From positions 620,001 through 684,000 of the forward strand of contig NZ_CP133217.1 of NCBI RefSeq assembly GCF_030930995.1: a DNA stretch of 64,000 nt, read 5' to 3'. Under the pieces are notes generated by a model. It made no database searches and had not been told where the DNA came from. It saw only the letters and a list, made by a program, of their open reading frames with translations. Positions 35,009 to 43,945 of the stretch are shown here, in pieces (position 1 is the first letter of the stretch; every line of letters starts with the position of its first letter). Position numbers and translations under genes: made by a program. This stretch comes from Thiothrix subterranea. GTDB taxonomy: Bacteria > Pseudomonadota > Gammaproteobacteria > Thiotrichales > Thiotrichaceae.

Positions 35009-35881
35009 TTATTGAGTATTCAGGGTTCCGCTGTGGAAAATCCACGTGCGGGTGATGTTCAATTGATCCCACTTACGGCGGATTTCATCTGGCAATGCGG
35101 GGTAAGGGCCTGCGAGTTTAATAATGCGCAGCGCGGCTTTGTCCAGCACGTCATACCCTGATGATAGACTAATTTGCGCGTCAACGACACGCCCGCCATG
35201 ATCCAGCGTGGCATTGAGGATAAGTTTGCCACTGAGGTTGCGCATAATGGCTTCTTCGGGGAAATTGATATTGCCGATGCGCTCAATTTTTTTCACCCAA
35301 GCATCAATGTATTCCGCTTCCACCGCACTTTTGGCACTGACCGCATCAATGAAGTGGATGCGCGGGCGGCGGGCGTAACGCGCTTCGTCTTCGTCCATTT
35401 CGGCGAGTAATTGCGCAATTTCTTCGGTGGCATCGGTGCGTTCATCCGCCACCGGCACGTCTTCTTCCTCTACCGGCTGTTCCGGGGTTTTCTCGACGCG
35501 CTTGAAGGTTTCGCCCTTGGTGGTGAGGATTTGCGGGGTCAATTTCAGCGGCGTATCGGGGGAACCGGCCTCGGATTGCACCGGCGATTCGCCACTGGTT
35601 TCGATCGGCAAAAGCGAAGACAGCGGGCTTTGCGGGCGGTTGGCTTCATCGCTGCTGCCACTGGCTTGCTGGTTGGCTTGTGCAATGAAATCAACCACAT
35701 CGGGGGCTTCTGCCGAATGGGTTTGCACGAGGGTAATGTCCAGCACAGGTGCGAGGCGGGTATTCTGGTTAATTTCAGGGAGAAAGCCCACGCCGAAAAT
35801 CAGTGCCAAGTGCAACAGCGCGGCAACTGGAAAGGTTTTGGCTAACGGTTCGTCAGCTAGGTTCATTGGTAATACGTGCAT
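35009..35881 (-). CDS. TonB-family energy transducer
   Basis: The 290-residue protein has an N-terminal membrane segment (TFPVAALLHLALIFGVGFLP), a long Pro/Glu/Thr-rich periplasmic linker and a TonB C-terminal domain: KKIERIGNINFPEEA, then SGKLILNATLDHGGRVVDAQISLSSG in part, and DVLDKAALRIIKLAGPYPALP. TonB links proton motive force to outer-membrane receptors. An alternative ATG at 35866 (MNLADEPL) is possible; neither start has a clear ribosome site. It leads the operon with algH, ruvX and pyrR, as in Pseudomonas. Confidence 0.88.
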   Translation of the reverse strand: MHVLPMNLADEPLAKTFPVAALLHLALIFGVGFLPEINQNTRLAPVLDITLVQTHSAEAPDVVDFIAQANQQASGSSDEANRPQSPLSSLLPIETSGESPVQSEAGSPDTPLKLTPQILTTKGETFKRVEKTPEQPVEEEDVPVADERTDATEEIAQLLAEMDEDEARYARRPRIHFIDAVSAKSAVEAEYIDAWVKKIERIGNINFPEEAIMRNLSGKLILNATLDHGGRVVDAQISLSSGYDVLDKAALRIIKLAGPYPALPDEIRRKWDQLNITRTWIFHSGTLNTQ

Positions 35882-36015
35882 TGTTATAATACGCAGATAA
35901 CGTGTCCCACGGACAGGATATTGTTGTTAATATGATCCTGCTTGCTTTTTTTCAAGGTATGCCCCTTTGATTGGGGTTATCTTAGCATTATTGATAGTCG
36001 ATTGAGTAGCGTTTG

Positions 36016-36612
36016 ATGTTGAAACAAATCATTGGGGTCGTGTTAGCCATGACCTTAGGCGCGGGTAGTGCGTGGATCGCCGCCGGATTTTTCAGCCCGG
36101 ATGCGGTGGTCAGCGATGCCGCTTTACCCTTACCGCAAGGTGGGGATTTTACCTTGCAAGGCGTCAATGGCGCGGTCAATCTGCGTGATTTTCGTGGCAA
36201 AACCGTGGTGCTGTATTTTGGCTACACCGCCTGCCCGGATATTTGCCCTACCTCAATGGCGACCTTGAAAGCCGCGCTGGGGCAGTTGAATGCTGCCGAA
36301 TTGCAGCAAGTGCAAGGGTTATTCGTATCGGTTGACCCGGAACGCGACACCTTGGCGCACATCCAGCGTTACGTCGGTTATTTTCACCACAGTTTGATTG
36401 GGGTAAGCGGTGAACAGGCGCAGTTGCAGGAAATTACCCGCCGCTACAATGCCTTTTACCGCAAGGTCGACGTGCCGGGGTCAGCAATGGCATACACCAT
36501 TGACCATTCTGCGATTTTGTATGTGATCGACAAGCAAGGGCAGGTACGTGAACAAGTGCAACACGCGGTTCCCCCCGCTGAATTAGCCGCTGCTATTCGG
36601 CGTTGGTTGTGA
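36016..36612 (+). CDS. SCO1/SenC/PrrC family copper chaperone
   Basis: The 198-residue protein is anchored by one N-terminal helix (MLKQIIGVVLAMTLGAGSAW). The thioredoxin-like domain has the copper site C73 and C77 in YTACPDICPTS and H164 in YTIDHSAIL. Sco proteins deliver copper to the CuA centre of cytochrome c oxidase or act as thiol-disulfide partners. The ATG at 36016 is preferred to the TTG just before it. The 3' end overlaps cmoM on the opposite strand by 20 bp. Confidence 0.93.
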   Translation: MLKQIIGVVLAMTLGAGSAWIAAGFFSPDAVVSDAALPLPQGGDFTLQGVNGAVNLRDFRGKTVVLYFGYTACPDICPTSMATLKAALGQLNAAELQQVQGLFVSVDPERDTLAHIQRYVGYFHHSLIGVSGEQAQLQEITRRYNAFYRKVDVPGSAMAYTIDHSAILYVIDKQGQVREQVQHAVPPAELAAAIRRWL

Positions 36613-37375
36613 GTTTGCGGCATAGCATGTGCTGGTAACGTGCCAGTGAACGCCAGGGTTCTTGTTGTGAATATTGGCGTTCCAGTGGCAACACTTCATC
36701 CAACTTGGCGGTTTTGCGTACATCACGGTACATGTAATCGTAAAAGCAGCGTACCCCCGACCAAGTATGCAATTCCAAGCCCATTGGAGCCAGCCAACTT
36801 AATACCTCATCAGGCTTGAGCGGGGAAATCGGTGCTAAGCCGCGTTGCCCATCACTGGCAATATTACCTTGGCGCACGGTTTCCAAATCGCCTGCAATCA
36901 GTCGCCGCATCACCGTGGAATGGTGGTTGAAAAACATCAGCGACAACCAGCCACCGGGTTTCAGGTGGGACAACAACTCGGCTAATCCCGCCCGTGGTTG
37001 CGCCATCCACTCCAATACCGCGTGAAACGTAATCAGATCAAAACTGCCGCAATCGTTGGCAGCAAGTTCTTGCACACTCACCGGCAATAATTGGATCGAG
37101 TCCTGAACTCCAGCCGCCGTAATGGTCGCTGCGGCACGTTGCAACATTTCGGTAGAAGGCTCCGCTAACACCACATGATGACCTTGTTCTGCCAGCCAAA
37201 TCGCCATTTGCCCTAACCCGCCTCCCGCATCCAGAATCCGCAAGGGAGGCGTGTTGACGACCAAAGTTTGCAAATCATCTTGCAGAATAGCCAAACGAAT
37301 CGCCCCACGCGGATCATCGTAAATGCTGCGTTGGAAGCGTTGGGCTAAACCATCAAAGATACGGTCGTGTTGCAT
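36593..37375 (-). CDS. cmoM: tRNA 5-carboxymethoxyuridine methyltransferase
   Basis: CmoM methylates cmo5U34 in tRNA, improving wobble decoding. The 260-residue protein (E. coli 261) starts MQHDRIFDGLAQRFQRSIYD. It has the S-adenosylmethionine motif RILDAGGGLGQMAIWLAEQG, then LITFHAVLEWMAQPRAGL and LKPGGWLSLMFFNHHS. The C-terminal YSQQEPWRSLARYQHMLCRK agrees with E. coli CmoM (formerly SmtA). Confidence 0.92.
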   Translation of the reverse strand: MQHDRIFDGLAQRFQRSIYDDPRGAIRLAILQDDLQTLVVNTPPLRILDAGGGLGQMAIWLAEQGHHVVLAEPSTEMLQRAAATITAAGVQDSIQLLPVSVQELAANDCGSFDLITFHAVLEWMAQPRAGLAELLSHLKPGGWLSLMFFNHHSTVMRRLIAGDLETVRQGNIASDGQRGLAPISPLKPDEVLSWLAPMGLELHTWSGVRCFYDYMYRDVRKTAKLDEVLPLERQYSQQEPWRSLARYQHMLCRKLTTNAE

Positions 37376-37471
37376 AGCGAAAACCTATGGTAGCTACTAG
37401 GATGATTTTCAAAATTTTTGACGAAGATCATAAAAAAAACTTGACATGTAAACCGGCGTTAACTTTTTCTT

Positions 37472-37480
37472 TGCTATGCT
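37472..37480 (+). promoter_or_regulatory. Extended -10 promoter for the candidate sRNA
   Basis: TGC followed by TATGCT (37475-37480) fits an extended -10 element; transcription would start near 37487. A TTGACA at 37441 is too far away (28 bp) to be its -35. Confidence 0.4.
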
Positions 37481-37596
37481 GATCCTAAGTTGTAAAGACT
37501 CTTTCTAATCAACTTGGTGTGCCAGAGACCCCTCAACTGACCATATCATCTGGCACATGCTTCAACCGGCTGACATTCGTGGCAGCCGGTTTTTTT
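37481..37596 (+). ncRNA. Candidate small RNA with three hairpins and an intrinsic terminator
   Basis: The DNA between the divergent start of cmoM and the end of uup has no open frame on the plus strand but a run of stem-loops. AAGTTG (37487-37492) pairs with CAACTT (37510-37515); TGTGCCAGA (37518-37526) pairs with TCTGGCACA (37549-37557); AACCGGCTG (37564-37572) pairs with CAGCCGGTT (37583-37591) and is followed by a T-run. The terminator points along the plus strand, where no protein gene is upstream. A transcript of about 110 nt would be fully structured. No known RNA family was recognised. Confidence 0.55.
37564..37596 (+). terminator. Rho-independent terminator of the candidate sRNA
   Basis: AACCGGCTG - 10-base loop - CAGCCGGTT, with T7 at 37590-37596. 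Confidence 0.85.
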
Positions 37597-37608
37597 ATGC
37601 CTGTGATA

Positions 37609-39414
37609 CTAAGCTTGTTGCTCAAGGGCTTCCCAGCGGGTGAATGCGGTTTCCAGTTCGGTTTCCAGTTTTTGCAATTCATCCTGCCGGGCGGCAAGGT
37701 GAGCCGCGCCTTGCTGGTAAAAATCAGGTTGGTTCATTAGCTCATGCAGGGCTGCAATCGCCAATTCCAGTTGTTCGATTTTGGCTGGTAATTGTTCGAG
37801 TTCACGCTGGTCTTTGAAACTGAGTTTTTTGGTTTTAGGGGCAGTTTTGACCACCTCTTGGGGTTTTTCTGCCACTTTTTCAGGTTTAGCCGCAGTAGCA
37901 GCGGGTTTTCCGACTTCAGGCTGCGGGCGTTGCAACAACCAGTCATCGTAACCGCCTGCGTATTCGCCGATCGTGCCGTTATCAAACACGATGGTGCGCG
38001 TCACCACCGAGTTGAGGAAACTTCTGTCATGCGAAATCAGCAATAACGTGCCTTGGTAGTCGATCAGCAATTCTTCCAGCAATTCGAGGGTTTCGGCATC
38101 GAGGTCATTGGTCGGTTCGTCGAGTACCAGTAAATTGGAAGGTTGCGAGAACAATCGCGCCAGCAATAAGCGGTTACGTTCACCACCAGACAGCACTTTC
38201 ACCGGCTTTTGGATTTGCAGCGGAGTGAACAAGAAATCTTGCAAATAGCTGATGATGTGGCGCTTTTGCCCGTTGATTTCCACAAAATCGGAACCGCTGG
38301 CAATATTGTCACGCAGGTTCTTTTCGCCATCAAATTGTGAACGGTGTTGGTCGAAATAGGCGACTTGCAAGCGTGTGCCGAGCTTCACCGTCCCCGCCGT
38401 GGGTTGCAATTGCCCCAGCAACAGTTTGATCAGCGTGGTTTTGCCAACCCCGTTAGGGCCGATAATGCCGATCTTGTCGCCACGCAAGACGGTGGTGTTG
38501 AAATCTTGAATCAACAGCTTGCCATCCCAGCCGTAATCCAAGTGTTCGGCTTCGACCACGATTTTGCCGGAATTGTCGCCTTGCCCGATTTGCGCGGTGA
38601 CTTTGCCTTGCAGGTTGCGGCGTTGCTTGAATTCTTCGCGCATGGCTTCGAGGCGGCGCACGCGGCCTTCGTTACGGGTACGACGGGCTTTGACACCTTG
38701 GCGTATCCACACTTCTTCATCGGCTAAGCGCTTGTCGAAGAGTGCGGCTTGTTGGGCTTCGGCATCGAGCGCGGCTTGTTTGTTTTCTTGGTATTTCTGG
38801 AAATTGCCCGGCCAACTGGTGAGCTTGCCCCGGTCGAGTTCAATAATGCGCGTCGCCAATTTTTGCACGAAAGAACGGTCATGGCTGACAAATAACAGCG
38901 TGCTTTTGAAACCCATCAGGAAGTTTTCCAACCATTCAATCGCGGGGATGTCGAGATGGTTAGTTGGTTCGTCCAGCAATAGCAAGTCGGGTTCGGCGAC
39001 GAGGGCGCGAGCTAACAAAGCGCGGCGTTTCCAGCCACCGGAAAGGCTTTCAAACAAGGTGTCGGGGTCAAGCTGGATGCGGGAAAGCACCGTGTCGACT
39101 TTCCACTGGATTTGCCAGTCGTCTTCAGGGGCCACTTCGCCTAAGCCTTCTGCCACGATGTCAAAAATACGGGCAGAAAGGTCATGCGGCACGTCTTGTT
39201 GCAGGCGGGCAATTTTGAGTTCGGGCTGGTGAATCATTTCGCCATCATCCGGCAGGATGTCGCGGCACAACAGCTTCATGAGGGTGGATTTGCCTGTGCC
39301 GTTGCGCCCTAACAAACAGAGGCGTTCGTTCGGTTCAATGGTGAGGTCGATGCCGTCAAACAAGCGATTGTCGCCGTTTTCGAGGTGGATATTGCGTAAG
39401 TGAAGTAAAGCCAT
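37609..39414 (-). CDS. uup: ABC-F ATPase Uup
   Basis: Uup is a soluble ABC-F protein that acts on ribosomes or branched DNA. The 601-residue product has two ATPase domains: Walker A GRNGTGKST with signature LSGGWKRRALLA, and Walker A GPNGVGKTT with signature LSGGERNRLLLA. The Walker B motifs are LLLLDEPTNHLD and LLVLDEPTNDLD. The Uup-type C-terminal coiled-coil domain occupies about residues 530-601. The ATG at 39414 is preferred to the upstream TTG. Confidence 0.93.
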   Translation of the reverse strand: MALLHLRNIHLENGDNRLFDGIDLTIEPNERLCLLGRNGTGKSTLMKLLCRDILPDDGEMIHQPELKIARLQQDVPHDLSARIFDIVAEGLGEVAPEDDWQIQWKVDTVLSRIQLDPDTLFESLSGGWKRRALLARALVAEPDLLLLDEPTNHLDIPAIEWLENFLMGFKSTLLFVSHDRSFVQKLATRIIELDRGKLTSWPGNFQKYQENKQAALDAEAQQAALFDKRLADEEVWIRQGVKARRTRNEGRVRRLEAMREEFKQRRNLQGKVTAQIGQGDNSGKIVVEAEHLDYGWDGKLLIQDFNTTVLRGDKIGIIGPNGVGKTTLIKLLLGQLQPTAGTVKLGTRLQVAYFDQHRSQFDGEKNLRDNIASGSDFVEINGQKRHIISYLQDFLFTPLQIQKPVKVLSGGERNRLLLARLFSQPSNLLVLDEPTNDLDAETLELLEELLIDYQGTLLLISHDRSFLNSVVTRTIVFDNGTIGEYAGGYDDWLLQRPQPEVGKPAATAAKPEKVAEKPQEVVKTAPKTKKLSFKDQRELEQLPAKIEQLELAIAALHELMNQPDFYQQGAAHLAARQDELQKLETELETAFTRWEALEQQA

Positions 39415-39512
39415 GAGTGCCAGCAAGGTGTTGAACAGGCGGGCAGTATAGCGCAGATAAGGGAAAAAGGGTTCTGTCTGTCAGTCATCCGTCACGTTGT
39501 ACAAAGCGTCAC

Positions 39513-40355
39513 TCATTGCGTGGCGCTAGACACCGCGCCCCCGTTATCGGGAAGACTTTCACCAGAAGCGGTTGCCGCCGACACCACCATGCTATCCATT
39601 GCGGCTTCCCCGACAAGCGTCGCGAAAGACGCATCAGCAGCATCACGACCCGTGCCAATGCGCACAAAACCACTCACCGGGGCAAGTTTCGTCGCATCAA
39701 ATAAATACCACTTGTCACCCAAATACGCCTCGAAAAAGCCGTGGAAATCCGGGGGATTCAATTCAGGTGCATACCCCGCGACGTAGCGTGCCGGAATGCC
39801 CAAAGCGCGACAAAACGCAATGCTTAAATGCGCAAAATCGCGGCATACACCCGCCCGCTGAATCAATACATCGCAAGCACCGGATGAGGCATCGGTGCTG
39901 CCGGGCAGGTAATCAATATTGTGGTAGACCCAATCAGCGACAGCCTGCACCCGTGCGTATCCCATGGGTAACTGACCAAATTCCTTAAAAGCGAAACGGC
40001 CTAAGCGATCCGCTTCACAATAACGGCTGGGGTTTAAATAAGGCAAAATGTCGGCGGATAAGGCGCTAAATTGAATTTCCTCTAAGGGTGCGGCAGGCAT
40101 CAACACCGGCATTAATTGCACGCTGGCACGGTATTCTACCGTTAACATCCCCGGCTGTGCTTGAAAACGAATCAAACGACTGCCGTAATCGCCAATGTCC
40201 ACCCACTCCACCGGCGTATAAGGTGTAACCGTTAATGCTTCTTGCTGTAGCTGTTGGAAATCTGTTTTCGCGGGTGCAATGCTGAACACAAAACTCGTGG
40301 GTTCGACGATGGTGTAATTTAATTGGCAAAAAACATTAATCACATTGGTCGACAT
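39513..40355 (-). CDS. transglutaminase-like cysteine protease family protein
   Basis: The 280-residue protein has an N-terminal beta-rich domain and a transglutaminase core. The probable catalytic triad is Cys in RAGVCRDFAHL, His in DFHGFFEAYLG and Asp in WYLFDATKLAP. Members cleave or crosslink peptides, or act in peptidoglycan-like contexts; substrate is unknown. No signal peptide is evident, so it is probably cytoplasmic. The start MSTNVINVF at 40355 is chosen because AAAGGGA stands about 9 bases upstream; ATGs at 40364 and 40373 are in frame. Confidence 0.87.
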   Translation of the reverse strand: MSTNVINVFCQLNYTIVEPTSFVFSIAPAKTDFQQLQQEALTVTPYTPVEWVDIGDYGSRLIRFQAQPGMLTVEYRASVQLMPVLMPAAPLEEIQFSALSADILPYLNPSRYCEADRLGRFAFKEFGQLPMGYARVQAVADWVYHNIDYLPGSTDASSGACDVLIQRAGVCRDFAHLSIAFCRALGIPARYVAGYAPELNPPDFHGFFEAYLGDKWYLFDATKLAPVSGFVRIGTGRDAADASFATLVGEAAMDSMVVSAATASGESLPDNGGAVSSATQ

Positions 40356-40432
40356 GGTGGGCATCCCTTTCAATAACGTGACTTAACATAGCAGTTCTCA
40401 CACCAATCGGTAACTGCCTTCGTTATTATCCG

Positions 40433-42109
40433 TCAAGCGCGGACGACACACGCTTGCACCTCTTTATCCAATTGACGGACTTGTTTTTGGTATTTTTTGG
40501 TACGAATTTGCAAGGTGTGTAAGGTGTTCTGATAGCGCTTGAGTTGGGTCATTAGCTCAATCATCTTGTCGAGGTCAGTGCGTTGCAGCGCGGGTGGCTC
40601 TGCCGATACATCGATCACCGTATTGATTTCCGCGCTACTGATGATTGCAGCAGGTGGCAAGGCGGCGGTGAGCGCTGGCGTTATGCTGCTGAGCCATGCC
40701 AAATCAATGTGCGGTGTATACACGCTGGCTTCGGTGAACTCAGGTGGTGGTGTTACCGTTTCAGCGACCATGACAGGTTCGGCGACGGTGGTGGGTGTCG
40801 GCGTAATTAATTTGCCGAACGGCCCGGTTACTTTGACCGATTTTTGTGTGACCGTCAGCGGGACGATATTTGCCAGCGTGTCGGTAACAGGCGGCAGCGC
40901 CGCGTGGTATTGCATCAAATGCGCATTGGTTTGTTTCCACGCCACCGGCCAATCGTATTTGAATTGCCGTTGGTAAGCTTCCCGCACCCACAGCGGCAGC
41001 CAGAAACACCGCCCGGAGAGTTCTAATAAGCCCAATTCGCGCAATTGCAGGATGGCTTGGTAACGCTTGCGTTGGCTTAGGCGTAAGAAGCCCGCGATCA
41101 AACTGGCGTAATTGTCTTGCGGCGGACGCTTGAAAATCGGGGGCAGCGACCAGCCGCGTTCTCGGCTGAGTAATGCTTCCAGCGTGTCCCAGTGCACCGG
41201 GCGGTACAACAAACTCAAGAGGTAGAGGATGGCTTCGCTGGGTTTGCCGTGCAATTCGGTGGCGTTGGCGACCAGAATGCGGCGGGCTTGGCGACCGTCG
41301 GCTTGCTGATCCATCAGCACGGGGATTCGATCCATACGTTGCCAATCACCTGCGTGCCAAACACTCAGGTAGCCGCCCAGTAAATGCATGGTCAGGGGAT
41401 TTTGCCCGTAATCGACCGCCATTTGACGCAATTTGTCGCTATCGGCTTGCACGCCTTTGTGGGTTAAGCATTCGGCAGCGGCATCGACGGATAATTTTTC
41501 CAGTGCATGGCGTTTGACCCCGGCGGCGGGGAAGTTGCCAGCTAAGGATTTGCGCCCAATGACAACGCACAGACCTGGATTTTGAGCAGCAAGGCGTTCC
41601 AATAGCACATTCAGACGCGGGTCGCCGACTTGGTTCTCGCTGCTGCCTTTGGTGTATTGTAAGGTTTCTAAACCGTCCAAAATCAATAAGGTATGGTGCG
41701 CACTCACCAGTTTGGCTAAATACTCACCCTGTAATAAATTGGGGCAACGGGTGGCGACTTCTCCACCAAACCAATGCAGCGCATAGCGGAAAAATTCTTC
41801 TACCGGGTCTTGCAAGGGTTGGGTAAGATCGGGCGGGTAGAATGACCAGAGAAATACCGTTTCGGCGTCATGCCAGTGTTTTTTTTGCAGGGTATGCAGC
41901 CATTTATGTATTAGGGCAGTTTTGCCTATGCCCGCCTCCCCGTGCAGCAAAAACAAGCGCGACTGGCTATCAACCCAAGCTTGATTGAGTAAACCGATTT
42001 CGTGAGTGCGCCCAAATAATACGGGGGTTTCAAACTGCTTAACGTAGTCTTCCGCCTCGGTATCGCGTTGCCCACAATGGTATTCGTCCCGGATAAAGAT
42101 CCTGGTCAT
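40433..42109 (-). CDS. STAND-family NTPase, paralogue 1
   Basis: The start at 42109 (MTRIFIRDEYH) has GGGGA 6 bases upstream and gives 558 residues. The nucleotide-binding core shows Walker A HGEAGIGKTALIHKW (57-64) and Walker B HTLLILDGLETLQ (141-148). Conserved between them is FLWSFYPPDLTQPLQDPVEEFFRYALHWFG, here noted as FLWSFYPPD and FFRYALHWFG; NPGLCVVIGRKSL and DYGQNPLTMHLLGGYL follow. This pattern is typical of STAND ATPases found fused to TIR, CHAT or protease domains in defence and signalling, but no such effector is fused here. The C-terminal part is a Pro/Thr-rich linker and a 40-residue coiled coil. The next gene upstream is a paralogue. Confidence 0.82.
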   Translation of the reverse strand: MTRIFIRDEYHCGQRDTEAEDYVKQFETPVLFGRTHEIGLLNQAWVDSQSRLFLLHGEAGIGKTALIHKWLHTLQKKHWHDAETVFLWSFYPPDLTQPLQDPVEEFFRYALHWFGGEVATRCPNLLQGEYLAKLVSAHHTLLILDGLETLQYTKGSSENQVGDPRLNVLLERLAAQNPGLCVVIGRKSLAGNFPAAGVKRHALEKLSVDAAAECLTHKGVQADSDKLRQMAVDYGQNPLTMHLLGGYLSVWHAGDWQRMDRIPVLMDQQADGRQARRILVANATELHGKPSEAILYLLSLLYRPVHWDTLEALLSRERGWSLPPIFKRPPQDNYASLIAGFLRLSQRKRYQAILQLRELGLLELSGRCFWLPLWVREAYQRQFKYDWPVAWKQTNAHLMQYHAALPPVTDTLANIVPLTVTQKSVKVTGPFGKLITPTPTTVAEPVMVAETVTPPPEFTEASVYTPHIDLAWLSSITPALTAALPPAAIISSAEINTVIDVSAEPPALQRTDLDKMIELMTQLKRYQNTLHTLQIRTKKYQKQVRQLDKEVQACVVRA

Positions 42110-42222
42110 TTGCATTCCCCAATGCCTGTAAAACGTTTTTATGGGCTACACGGTAGCAAATCACCCGCACTTGTCAAGCAACCCATCTGCCATTCAGTCC
42201 CCCTTTCTGGCAGAAAGTTCAG

Positions 42223-43836
42223 TCAGGCACTCAGGCGTTTGACCGTGGGTTGGATGCCCGCCATATTGCGAGAGCGTTGCAGCAGGAATGCGGCTTCGCG
42301 AACGCCGCCGGTTAAGCGCAATAAGCGCGTCAACAGCTTCATGTTTTGCGCCATGCTGGGTTGGTCGTGGCTGAGTTCCGCATACGCCACCCCGCGTCGG
42401 GCGCAATACATCGCCGCCGCGAGATTACCGAGAATCAAATGGTGTTCACACAAGTGATTCGCAATGATCGAAGCGCGATACCAATGTTTTTGTAGGGCGG
42501 ATTTTTCCAGTTTGACGCCCAACGAGCGAGTGGCGGTCACGGTTGCTTGTAAGTCGGAATGCCCCAATGCCAAATATTTGATCTGACTACCGGGCAAGGT
42601 CGCGGTATTGGGGGGAAGCACGGTGGCGAGTGTTTGCGTGCATTTTTCCAACAAACTTTGCAGGCGTTCGGGGATGCCGGGAAATCTGGCGCGTACCCGT
42701 TCGCGGAAATAGGTGCGTAACAGGCTATGCACATCCAATGCGCCGGTGTCGGGAGCGGCGGTAATCAATTGAAGGTGATACAAGCGGCGTTGCACCCTGG
42801 AAAATTCGCGAATACTGAGTTTGCTCAGCGGCACCAGCGCTTGCAGGGTTTCATCGGGCTTCAACCAACGCTGAAACCACGCCTGCCGCTGACTGTGCAG
42901 CAGCAAGAATAATTCCTTTTGCGTCACCGGGCGATCCAATAAGGTGATGAGGTAGAGCAATAATAGCTCTGGGGTTTTCCACAGCCATTGTTCGATTAAG
43001 GCGAGTACCCGCCGTGTTTGTAAGCCTTCGCGCTCTTTATCGCGCCATGCCAGAATGCTGTGTGCTTCTTCGACACGCCCACCGTTAGCAAGGTGTGACC
43101 CCAATAAATTGAGGGTAAGCGCATGACCGCAAAAGTCATGTGAAAGCCTGCGCAAGGTATCGGGTAATAAGAGCACACCGCGTTGACGCAATAATTCCGC
43201 ACCTTCGTCTTCACTCAAATCGGGCAAGGTGTATTGGGTGATATGTTGTTGAAATACTTCGCAGCTTGGCAATGGCTGGCGAGAAGCAATCACGCATAAG
43301 CCGGGGTTATAGGCCGCCAGTAAATTAATGAGAACACCCAGTGCTTGCGTCTGTGGTGCGGGTGATTCTTCGGTTATTTCATCAGCATCAAAACTGACAC
43401 TGGGGAAATTATCCAACACTAAGAGCGTGCGCGTGCGTTGAATCAGTTTGGCTAACAGGTTAACGCGCCCAAGGGGATGTTCGGGCAAAATCAGGTGATT
43501 GCCAAACCATTGCAGCGCGTGTTGAACGAATTCGTCAACCAATGCTGGCACGTCCGCCGCATCAGTGCTGTCGGGGAACGACCACGCATACACTTTGTCA
43601 GCACCCAACCAATCAGCGGCTTCCAACCTGCTTAACCACGCTTGCAGCAAGGACGTTTTCCCGGTGCCGCCGAGTGCATTGAGTAGAAAAAAGCCGGTGG
43701 CTTCATCGTGCCAAGCGTGATCCAATGCCAAGAGTTCGCGCTCACGGGCGACGAATCCTTGGGCGCTATCCAGTACGTTGGCAACGGCGTGTTGCCCTTG
43801 TTGATGCCGCCAAAAGGTGACAAATACCCCGATCAT
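42223..43836 (-). CDS. STAND-family NTPase, paralogue 2
   Basis: Using the ATG at 43836 (AGGTGGG upstream) the protein is 537 residues; a GTG at 43848 is the alternative. It shares the layout of the downstream protein: Walker A NALGGTGKTSLLQAW (56-61), VYAWSFPDSTDAADVP, VDEFVQHALQWFG, Walker B TLLVLDNFPSV (138-144) and NPGLCVIASRQPLP. The C-terminal region is helical, with TPR-like repeats (KHWYRASIIANHLCEHHLILGNLAAAMYCARRG in part). No effector domain is recognised. The two STAND genes are 113 bp apart on the same strand, with an AT-rich promoter-like gap upstream. Confidence 0.82.
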   Translation of the reverse strand: MIGVFVTFWRHQQGQHAVANVLDSAQGFVARERELLALDHAWHDEATGFFLLNALGGTGKTSLLQAWLSRLEAADWLGADKVYAWSFPDSTDAADVPALVDEFVQHALQWFGNHLILPEHPLGRVNLLAKLIQRTRTLLVLDNFPSVSFDADEITEESPAPQTQALGVLINLLAAYNPGLCVIASRQPLPSCEVFQQHITQYTLPDLSEDEGAELLRQRGVLLLPDTLRRLSHDFCGHALTLNLLGSHLANGGRVEEAHSILAWRDKEREGLQTRRVLALIEQWLWKTPELLLLYLITLLDRPVTQKELFLLLHSQRQAWFQRWLKPDETLQALVPLSKLSIREFSRVQRRLYHLQLITAAPDTGALDVHSLLRTYFRERVRARFPGIPERLQSLLEKCTQTLATVLPPNTATLPGSQIKYLALGHSDLQATVTATRSLGVKLEKSALQKHWYRASIIANHLCEHHLILGNLAAAMYCARRGVAYAELSHDQPSMAQNMKLLTRLLRLTGGVREAAFLLQRSRNMAGIQPTVKRLSA

Positions 43837-43945
43837 ATTGTTGCCCACCTGATAAATAGGTCGAATATTGTTATTTATTAGCTAATCAGCTTATCAAGTA
43901 AAATAGATTTTTTTAATTAAAAAAGATTTATGGCATATAAGCGTT

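Noticed and set aside
37441-37480. TTGACA at 37441 as the -35 of the sRNA promoter
   Set aside because: The distance to TATGCT is 28 bp, too long for a sigma-70 promoter; an extended -10 explains it better.
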